Part shown: piece by piece, positions 7,523 to 12,561 of the stretch
Numbering within the stretch: the first letter of the stretch is position 1
How the letters are laid out: the number at the start of each line of letters is the position of its first letter
From: Bacteroidota bacterium
GTDB lineage: Bacteria > Bacteroidota > Ignavibacteria > UBA10030 > UBA8401
Length of the DNA stretch: 12,561 nucleotides
Assembly: GCA_003456055.1 (NCBI GenBank)
Contig: DMPG01000326.1
Coordinates: 1-12,561 of the forward strand
Reading direction: 5' to 3'
Program-made: the position numbers and the translations under genes
Notes under the pieces: model-generated
The model's input: the letters and a program-made list of their open reading frames with translations, nothing else
Database searches by the model: none
What the model was told of the DNA's origin: nothing

Positions 7523-8710
7523 TTATTTTGACAAGAATTTCCCGTCAACAGCGGCAACAAGCAGCTCCATATCTAACGGCTTTGTCAGGCAAAGATCAAA
7601 ACCCAGACGAAGTGCAGCTCGAATGATATTTTGATTCTTTGCTTCCACAAGAAAAAATAATGGAACATTCTTCAGTAAAGATTGTTTCTGAACATTTTCA
7701 AAAAACTCAAATCCATCCATCGCACCATTCGGAAATATCACTTCACTGATGATCAACTCCGGAATTTCTTTTACTATTGCACTCAATGCCTCTTCCGCCC
7801 GGCTTGCATACACAACTTCATAGTGTCGTTGCTGCAATGTTCTCGTCATGGTCGCCAGTAATTCTTTATCCGGTGTAACAATAAGAACTCTTGCTTTTGC
7901 TTTCGTACCGCGTTTCGCTTCACGCACGTTGTTTTCTATTGTCAAATGTTCATCTGCAGTAATTCCATAACGATTCCGCATCATGTCGAGCACTTGCCGT
8001 TCCATTTCAGTAATAACACCATCCTTCCAAACCAGCCGAAGAGCATCGACATACGAGGTGATCTTTACTTTACTTTCGATGATCGCGTGTTCTTCCATTG
8101 TAATGGCAAAGATCTCTCTAACAGATCTGAGTTCATGTTCTTCTTCAGGCGTGATTTTCCCGTCGAACCAATATTCCTTCAACAATTCTTCATACATCAG
8201 CAGGCTTCCTCGTCCGTGTTGCAGCGGTTGAGTGCCTTGAGCAATCACTTGTTTAGGAACGTTAGTTTCACCGAATTTGCCTACGCCGAGCTGTTTCTCT
8301 TCCATCATCAATTGTTCTATTTTATCCGAGTACGCTCTGGCATAATGGCTGCTAGGATCAAGTTTATACACTTCGGCAATTCGTTTCAACGCTTCCTGAT
8401 ATTCCTTTTTTGTGATCAATTGCTCGGCATCTGAAAATAGAAGTGAAATTTTTTGCGCGATCTCTTCAGGAGAAGGTCCTTTCGACGGAGCGTCAACTAC
8501 CTCTCCACTTTGTTTTTGTATCAACAAAATGCGCTGTTGAAAAGATCGGGCTAACATATGTTTGGGATCGATAGCTAACGCTTTACGTATAGAGAGTAAT
8601 GACTGTTCAAAATTCTTCAACCGAAGAAACTCATCTGCTTGACGCAGAAACTTCGATATTTGTTCTTTTTCTTGTGCTTTTATATCGACCAAAGGTTTTT
8701 TTCCAAACAT
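7523..8710 (-). CDS. TPR protein with pseudo-EF-hand helical repeats and a degenerate receiver domain
   Basis: The protein has 395 residues and three parts. Residues about 17-60 and 83-135 are helical TPR-like repeats (for example YQEALKRIAEVYKLDPSS). Residues about 171-262 hold two similar helical units with WFDGKITPEEE (181-191) and WKDGVITEMER (228-238). These look like EF-hand loops (D-G-x-I-x-x-x-E) but lack acidic ligands at loop positions 1 and 3 or have them only partly. Residues about 274-388 form a CheY-like receiver. In the receiver the phospho-acceptor position is Glu323 (IISEVIFP) instead of Asp, the Thr/Ser switch is Val355, and only Lys377 (LTKPLD) is typical. This suggests a constitutive, phosphorylation-independent protein-interaction module. 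There is no output or DNA-binding domain and no kinase nearby. The start ATG 8710 has a strong SD, AAGGAG (8724-8719), 8 nt upstream. The gene is cytoplasmic, with its own promoter. Confidence 0.88.
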   Translation of the reverse strand: MFGKKPLVDIKAQEKEQISKFLRQADEFLRLKNFEQSLLSIRKALAIDPKHMLARSFQQRILLIQKQSGEVVDAPSKGPSPEEIAQKISLLFSDAEQLITKKEYQEALKRIAEVYKLDPSSHYARAYSDKIEQLMMEEKQLGVGKFGETNVPKQVIAQGTQPLQHGRGSLLMYEELLKEYWFDGKITPEEEHELRSVREIFAITMEEHAIIESKVKITSYVDALRLVWKDGVITEMERQVLDMMRNRYGITADEHLTIENNVREAKRGTKAKARVLIVTPDKELLATMTRTLQQRHYEVVYASRAEEALSAIVKEIPELIISEVIFPNGAMDGFEFFENVQKQSLLKNVPLFFLVEAKNQNIIRAALRLGFDLCLTKPLDMELLVAAVDGKFLSK

Positions 8711-8740
8711 AGATGTTTCTCCTTGAAAATATCAAATCGT

Positions 8741-8771
8741 TAAATATAAACTATTGAAAGTACCGTCCAAA
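8741..8771 (-). promoter_or_regulatory. Bacteroidota-type promoter of the TPR/receiver gene
   Basis: On the minus strand, TTTG (8771-8768), a 19-nt spacer and TATATTTA (8748-8741) match the Bacteroidota housekeeping pattern TTTG-N19-TAnnTTTG, with one mismatch at the last base. A transcription start around 8735 would give a leader of about 25 nt containing the SD. The position just downstream of the terminator hairpin of the preceding operon supports it. Confidence 0.6.
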
Positions 8772-8779
8772 CTCAACTA

Positions 8780-8808
8780 TAAAATACAAACGCCGCAATT
8801 AAGCGGCG
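8780..8808 (-). terminator. Intrinsic terminator of the lipoprotein/FadL operon
   Basis: On the minus strand, a perfect 6-bp GC stem (CGCCGC/GCGGCG, 8808-8803 with 8796-8791) has a 6-nt loop and is followed by TTTGTATTTT (8790-8781). It begins 34 nt after the FadL-like stop codon (8845-8843). It ends just before the promoter of the next gene, so the two transcription units are insulated. Confidence 0.8.
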
Positions 8809-8842
8809 CGATATCACACAATTATTTATAGTTATAAAAGGT

Positions 8843-10297
8843 TTAGAATCTATAACTTACCGTAAAATTAACCAAAGATGTTGATACTGATTCATCAGTT
8901 CTTGATGTGTTTGAGGGAAAAGAGTATTGATTTCTAAAAGACTTATACGAACCAAATGCAACTGCACCATTTAAGAGAACATTTCTTTGGAGAAGAATTC
9001 CAACTCCGCCGGTATACATAGTCTGATCGAATGAACTTGGATCATTTTTATAGGGTGATGGGGTCAACGAATATCCGCCCCGTATCTTCACATCAGTAGA
9101 AGGTATATCGAATTCCGCTCCTAGACGAACACTAGTTGTTGCCCGAAATTTGGACTGAAGACTCGTATTTCCCTTCTCTAAATCAAAATTATCGGCCCAT
9201 TCAATTTGCGCCCAATCAGAATACTCGATATCGGCTGCTATCAATAATTGTTCTACAACATATACCGAACCACCGACACCAAAGATCCAGGGTGAGTTAA
9301 CCGTATATTCATTATCTGCTGAGAATGAATATTTGCTCGCCGGATTTTTATCGGACCAAGCTGAATTTGAATCGAATACACTCTCTCCTTCGTTCGTATA
9401 ATGTTCTTTAACTTTGATCGATGTTGGTGCTTTCCCAATTAATCCAAGTCGGAAAAAATCACTGCGATACATCAAACCCATAGTGATATTACTGCCGCTC
9501 AGTTCTGCATTCAAATAACTATCGTAATAGAATTTATTGAACCGTAGATATGCAGAATCTGCAGATATAGCTTGTGAAGGATTGTAGGTATAAAGGTTTT
9601 TATTGTCGGATTCAAGGAAGGTACGAGTATAGTCATATGTTCCGGAGTAAATATTCAATGAAACGCCGAACGAAATATTTTCTTCGATATCAATTGCACC
9701 GGAGAATGACCATTGTCCCAGATTTCCGCTTTCTTTTTTCTCAGCACTTTGGTTGACGTTTTTTTGAATTCCTGTATAACCCTTACTTGTCGTCAAATAT
9801 GTATTGAAAGGAATATCGTACTCACCATTCGGGTCATCAGTAATTGAAGTTTGTAACGATGAGATGATCGAACTTTGATTATTGAATCCATCAAATTTTG
9901 AAGCCGATGCAAAATCCGAAATTCGATTGTATCCAAAAGCAAAGACTAAACTCCCCTGCATTGTAGGAAAAGGAAAAACAAATCCAAGGTTGTCCAACGA
10001 TGTCGCCGACGTTGTAGCATTTTGCTTTGCCGAATAGAATGTAGCATCATTGGCAAACCCAACATTCGAGATTCCACCCATTACTTCAAGACGACGCATT
10101 TGTGCAAGACCTGCAGGATTCCAAAATGTGGCACTATAATCATCTGAAACACCGATATAGGCATTCCCCATTCCTAAAGCGCGCGCGCCAACACCGTTGC
10201 CATGTCCTGAATACCGAATTGCATCTTCGGAGAATTGTGCAAATAAGATTCCTCCAAAAACTATTGTTTGCAATAACAAAAAATATTTTCTTCTCAT
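8843..10297 (-). CDS. OMPP1/FadL/TodX-family outer-membrane beta-barrel protein
   Basis: The protein has 484 residues. Residues 1-20 are a signal peptide ending ILFA, followed by QFSED. The N-terminal block VGARALGMGNAYIGVSDD (36-53) with FWNPAGLA (58-65) is the hallmark of the FadL/OMPP1 family and related PorV-like barrels. The remainder is alternating amphipathic strands, ending in the C-terminal aromatic SYRF, the usual outer-membrane assembly signal. FadL proteins carry hydrophobic compounds across the outer membrane; PorV-like relatives act in type IX secretion. The sequence alone does not settle which applies here. The ATG at 10297 has AAAGG (10308-10304) 6 nt upstream. The gene begins 16 nt after the stop of the CxxCH lipoprotein gene and is the last gene of a three-gene operon, before the terminator. 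The two lipoproteins are likely partners at the outer membrane. Confidence 0.88.
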   Translation of the reverse strand: MRRKYFLLLQTIVFGGILFAQFSEDAIRYSGHGNGVGARALGMGNAYIGVSDDYSATFWNPAGLAQMRRLEVMGGISNVGFANDATFYSAKQNATTSATSLDNLGFVFPFPTMQGSLVFAFGYNRISDFASASKFDGFNNQSSIISSLQTSITDDPNGEYDIPFNTYLTTSKGYTGIQKNVNQSAEKKESGNLGQWSFSGAIDIEENISFGVSLNIYSGTYDYTRTFLESDNKNLYTYNPSQAISADSAYLRFNKFYYDSYLNAELSGSNITMGLMYRSDFFRLGLIGKAPTSIKVKEHYTNEGESVFDSNSAWSDKNPASKYSFSADNEYTVNSPWIFGVGGSVYVVEQLLIAADIEYSDWAQIEWADNFDLEKGNTSLQSKFRATTSVRLGAEFDIPSTDVKIRGGYSLTPSPYKNDPSSFDQTMYTGGVGILLQRNVLLNGAVAFGSYKSFRNQYSFPSNTSRTDESVSTSLVNFTVSYRF

Positions 10298-10313
10298 AAA
10301 TTACCTTTGGTTG

Positions 10314-11024
10314 TTAACGCGGTCTCTCCCCGCTGGTGTCTCTAGACGATCCCTCACTTCTGGTTTTTGTCGTGCTCGTCCCTCCATCATTATTCGAATA
10401 TCGTGTCCGGCCGCTCGCTGCTGGTTGCGAAGGTGGCGTTGATGAAGGTGCTGGTGTTATTGTTACTGCCGGCGCAGATGTTGTTGGAACCGGAGTTGAT
10501 GTTGTTGTTCCAACAGGAGACGGTGGTTGAGTATATGTTGGTGAAGGAATTGGTCTTTCTCTTTCACCGCCTGATTTTTCATCACGAGTTGATCCATCAG
10601 TTCTTGGGCGGTTTCCTTTTGTCGGCTGAGTTGGTGTGGTAACAACCGTTACCGGAGGAACCCACCATGGATTTGCCGGATAAATTGGTGTTGGCCAATA
10701 GATTGGTCCGGGATCACCATACAAAATTTCACCCGGATTTTCATTTAGCCATTGACGATCTGACAAAAGAATTCCATCATGAACTGTCCGAACTCCGTAG
10801 TATTCCAATTCTTCTGCACGCTCATTAAGTTCCGTTACTGAATGACACGTCGAACACGACTGATTATAATTAATCGAATATGCATTGTTTGCAAACGCAG
10901 GTGATGATTGTCCCTTCTTGATCGTAATATATTCCTGCGGTGTCATCAACTGAGTATAGCAGCCACTGACAGCAAAGATTGCGATGAATAATCCAATAAT
11001 TTTTATTGTTGAAAAATATCGCAT
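10314..11024 (-). CDS. Proline/threonine-rich lipoprotein with a CxxCH motif
   Basis: The frame is open up to 11150, but the real start is ATG 11024. It gives a 236-residue protein opening with a lipoprotein signal peptide, the lipobox VSGC with Cys22, and a purine-rich AAAGAGAG upstream. The earlier ATG would bury the signal peptide. After acylation at Cys22 the protein has a small folded part (about 23-120) with CSTCH at 57-61, which fits the c-type heme attachment motif. No Met follows it, and His82 is the only obvious later axial-ligand candidate. Residues about 125-236 are a disordered Pro/Thr/Ser/Arg-rich tail. Residues 141-162 match a block in the upstream lipoprotein (14 of 22 identical), and RSEGSSRD (222-229) repeats its core. 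The upstream gene's TGA is one nucleotide before this ATG, so translation is coupled. I do not recognise the family; heme binding is a hypothesis. Confidence 0.85.
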   Translation of the reverse strand: MRYFSTIKIIGLFIAIFAVSGCYTQLMTPQEYITIKKGQSSPAFANNAYSINYNQSCSTCHSVTELNERAEELEYYGVRTVHDGILLSDRQWLNENPGEILYGDPGPIYWPTPIYPANPWWVPPVTVVTTPTQPTKGNRPRTDGSTRDEKSGGERERPIPSPTYTQPPSPVGTTTSTPVPTTSAPAVTITPAPSSTPPSQPAASGRTRYSNNDGGTSTTKTRSEGSSRDTSGERPR

Positions 11025-11025
11025 A

Positions 11026-12075
11026 TCAATCTCTCTTTCTTCCGCCGGATGATGACGACGATCCGCTATTGCTTCCACCTCGTGATGGTGCCGGTGCTGA
11101 TGGTGTTGATTGCTGAGCCGGCGGACTATATGATTCTCGTCTGCTCTCACGTGGTCGCTCTACCGGTCGCGCATCATTGTTCGGTGCCGATGGTTTTGGA
11201 GCCGGGGTGTACGTTGGTCTTCTCGTTTCGCGAGGTCGCTCAACAGGTCTTGACTCATCGTTTGGTGCCGATGGTTTTGGTGATGGTGTGTATGTTGGTC
11301 TTCTTGTTTCTCGAGGTCGGTCGACTGGCGTTGCCTCTTCATTTCCTCTGGATTGTTTTTCCGGTGCATTCGGATTGCGAACGATTCTTGGTCTGTTTAC
11401 CGGTTTCGCTTCTTTCGATTGTTCATTGTCTCTTCTATCCCACCACGAGACATCGTTTCCTCTTTTTCGAATGGGAGTCGATACCGGAATTGCTTCCTTT
11501 TCATCTCCTCTTCCCTTTCGAATGGTTGTTGCTTGTGTTTCAGAAGAAGGTGAAGGAATCGGTCTGGAACGAACATCGGTACTATTTCCGTCACGAGAAG
11601 AACCTTCAGTTCGAATTCGTGGAGGAGTTTTCGGTTGTGTGCTTACATATACCGGTGAAGGATAATAACCTGGATAGTGTACAATAGGCGGATAATATGG
11701 ATGCCAAGGATCATAATACGGCAGACAGCCCCAGGTCGGATAGTACGATGGATAATAACCATACCATGGGTCATACGTCCATGACCATGGTCTCATGCCC
11801 CAATATGGATCATTGAAGTATGAATTATAATATCCGCCGATCCACGAAGTATTTTCCGGATAATAATAATGGAAAGAAACCCGCAGCCGAGAACGACGAT
11901 AGTCATCATCTAAATAATAATTATTGTTGATCGCAGTTGAACCTTCTTCATAGGTCGTATCCGAATCATACGCATAGTCACTCTCGTTTTGTTCGACTGT
12001 GGCCAACTCAGTATAACAGCCTGAGAATAGAATGACGGTTGAAAATACGAGAAAAGAATTCCGCACAGATTTCAT
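11026..12075 (-). CDS. Tyr/Trp/Pro-rich lipoprotein with 27-residue C-terminal repeats
   Basis: The frame is open up to ATG 12117, but ATG 12075 is preferred. It follows AAAGAGGT (12088-12081) by 5 nt and places a lipoprotein signal at the N-terminus (lipobox FSGC, Cys20), giving 349 residues. Residues 82-144 are extraordinarily aromatic: 18 Tyr and 6 Trp in 63 residues, interspersed with Pro and Gly. Residues 155-176 hold the block shared with the next lipoprotein. The C-terminal half is basic, Pro-rich and apparently disordered, with PV(D/E)RPRETRRPTYTP repeats and a Gly/Ser stretch ending GGRKRD. Both lipoproteins have SGCYT(E/Q)L after the signal, pointing to a common ancestor or matched sorting. 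The first gene of the operon, probably on the outer membrane or cell surface. Function unknown; an adhesive or matrix-linking role is a guess from composition. Confidence 0.85.
   Translation of the reverse strand: MKSVRNSFLVFSTVILFSGCYTELATVEQNESDYAYDSDTTYEEGSTAINNNYYLDDDYRRSRLRVSFHYYYPENTSWIGGYYNSYFNDPYWGMRPWSWTYDPWYGYYPSYYPTWGCLPYYDPWHPYYPPIVHYPGYYPSPVYVSTQPKTPPRIRTEGSSRDGNSTDVRSRPIPSPSSETQATTIRKGRGDEKEAIPVSTPIRKRGNDVSWWDRRDNEQSKEAKPVNRPRIVRNPNAPEKQSRGNEEATPVDRPRETRRPTYTPSPKPSAPNDESRPVERPRETRRPTYTPAPKPSAPNNDARPVERPRESRRESYSPPAQQSTPSAPAPSRGGSNSGSSSSSGGRKRD
11092..11328 (-). repeat. Tandem 81-bp repeats encoding a 27-residue Arg/Pro-rich unit
   Basis: Unit 1 is at 11328-11248 (residues 250-276), unit 2 at 11247-11167 (277-303), and a diverged third unit at 11166 to about 11092 (304 on). 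Each begins PV(D/E)RPRE and continues RRPTYTP with KPSAPN in the first two. A more degenerate relative (PVNRPR, residues 225-230) precedes them. Units 1 and 2 are nearly identical in protein and very close in DNA, so copy number may vary between strains. Confidence 0.88.
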
Positions 12076-12132
12076 AGTGCACCTCTTTGTTTGTTGTCTG
12101 CTTATATGAACAGTCAAAAGAAGAAAATCATT

Positions 12133-12160
12133 CCTTACAATGTACTACAAAGCAGTAAGG
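12133..12160. promoter_or_regulatory. Inverted repeat in the leader region of the lipoprotein operon
   Basis: CCTTAC (12133-12138) and GTAAGG (12155-12160) form a 6-bp inverted repeat with a 16-nt centre, 58-85 nt before the ATG at 12075. It could be an operator or a weak hairpin. I found no convincing promoter in the gap 12076-12272. A weak TTGAAA (17-nt spacer) TACATT on the minus strand overlaps the repeat. A second structure at 12246-12272 alternates TTGAC, GTCAA, TTGAC around A/T-rich loops and could act as a weak terminator for the gene ending at 12273. Nothing else is seen in this gap. Confidence 0.3.
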
Positions 12161-12272
12161 CTTTCAATGTAGATGTTGTTTATGTACCGAAGGTTTAATA
12201 GGCAAGCAAATTATTATTGGTTTTTGTTACTACTATATTACAGAATTGACCTTGAAAAGTCAAAAAAATTGA

Positions 12273-12561
12273 CTACAACGTACGCACGTATTCAACCTTT
12301 AATGTCCGATTTCCAAATGTCATATTTTGCTGATTTTTGACGATATTTTTAAGGTCAAAACCAAGTGTTAAACCATTGGCAAGAGCCCAGCGGATTCCTG
12401 CATTTAGATATCCTTTCCCTCTTCCGTACGCTTTTCCATGATTATCATTAAATGCAAAATCATACTCGGTAATGAATGAAATTTCCTGCCCGATCGATTT
12501 TTCAATTCCCACAAATGTATCCATGTCTTTATCGCCGTCTTTCTTCTCCATGCTCCAATTC
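12273..12561 (-). CDS. C-terminal end of a probable outer-membrane beta-barrel protein, start off the window
   Basis: The frame is open through the right edge, reading NWS before the internal ATG at 12551, so that ATG is probably not the start. About 95 C-terminal residues are visible. They alternate polar and hydrophobic residues in strand-like fashion, for example VGIEKSIG, ISFITEYDFAF, GYLNAGIRWAL and LTLGFDLKNIV, with a turn at KGYLNAG. The protein ends in TLKVEYVRTL with TAG at 12275-12273. The pattern 'GYLN-G-RW... LTL-FDLK(N/D)I' is what I would expect from the closing strands of an outer-membrane barrel; I cannot name the family. It precedes the lipoprotein operon on the same strand at a distance of 197 nt, so it probably belongs to a separate transcription unit. 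Confidence 0.65.
   Translation of the reverse strand, partial: NWSMEKKDGDKDMDTFVGIEKSIGQEISFITEYDFAFNDNHGKAYGRGKGYLNAGIRWALANGLTLGFDLKNIVKNQQNMTFGNRTLKVEYVRTL

Noticed and set aside
7946..8434. Plus-strand open frame of 162 codons opposite the TPR/receiver gene
   Set aside because: Phe/Ser/His-rich composition typical of antisense translation of a helical protein gene; no domain seen.
11026..11150. Use of ATG 11150 for the CxxCH lipoprotein
   Set aside because: It would overlap the upstream gene by 125 nt and hide a perfect lipoprotein signal; the His/Arg-rich extension is a shadow of the upstream gene's C-terminus.
11177..11665. Plus-strand open frame with repeated GADGFG-VYVGLLVSRGRSTG units
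   Set aside because: The repeats are the antisense image of the 81-bp repeats in the lipoprotein gene; no start signal or export signal supports it.

Overview
The window comes from a Gram-negative bacterium of the FCB group (Bacteroidota/Ignavibacteriota-like), not identified further. The signs are a FadL/OMPP1-type outer-membrane protein, lipoproteins with clear lipoboxes, a very large secreted beta-strand-repeat protein with a Bacteroidota/Ignavibacteria-style N-terminus, and a promoter of the Bacteroidota type (TTTG, 19-nt spacer, TAnnTTT). Most genes lie on the minus strand. I saw no rRNA, tRNA, CRISPR array, transposase or phage gene.

Layout from left to right. (1) 1-3969, minus: the first 1323 residues of a giant exported beta-strand-repeat protein that runs off the left edge. 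It is one uninterrupted reading frame and contains three copies of a repeat of about 255 residues. (2) 4172-5554, plus: the only plus-strand genes, a low-molecular-weight tyrosine-phosphatase-family protein followed by a fructosamine/ketosamine 3-kinase homologue. This gene pair is known from protein deglycation work in other bacteria. A dyad-overlapped promoter candidate precedes it and an intercistronic hairpin separates the two genes. (3) 5569-7209, minus: a CaX-type calcium/proton antiporter and a DinB-like metal-binding protein, separated by a short stretch that resembles degenerate telomere repeats. (4) 7268-7453, minus: a fragment with a fibronectin-III-like C-terminus and no usable start, probably a gene remnant. 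(5) 7523-8710, minus: a TPR, pseudo-EF-hand helical repeat and degenerate receiver protein with its own well-formed promoter. (6) 8843-12075, minus: a tight three-gene operon of two related lipoproteins (one Tyr/Trp/Pro-rich with 27-residue repeats, one with a CxxCH motif) followed by a FadL-like outer-membrane barrel, closed by a strong intrinsic terminator. (7) 12273-12561, minus: the C-terminal end of another probable outer-membrane beta-barrel, cut by the right edge.

Two groups of genes appear to work together. The phosphatase/kinase pair probably removes sugar-phosphate-derived glycation adducts in the cytoplasm. The lipoprotein-lipoprotein-FadL operon probably builds an undescribed cell-surface assembly. 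It is the best candidate in this window for something new, because the two lipoproteins share a lipobox context and a 22-residue motif block, are translationally coupled, and match no family I recognise.
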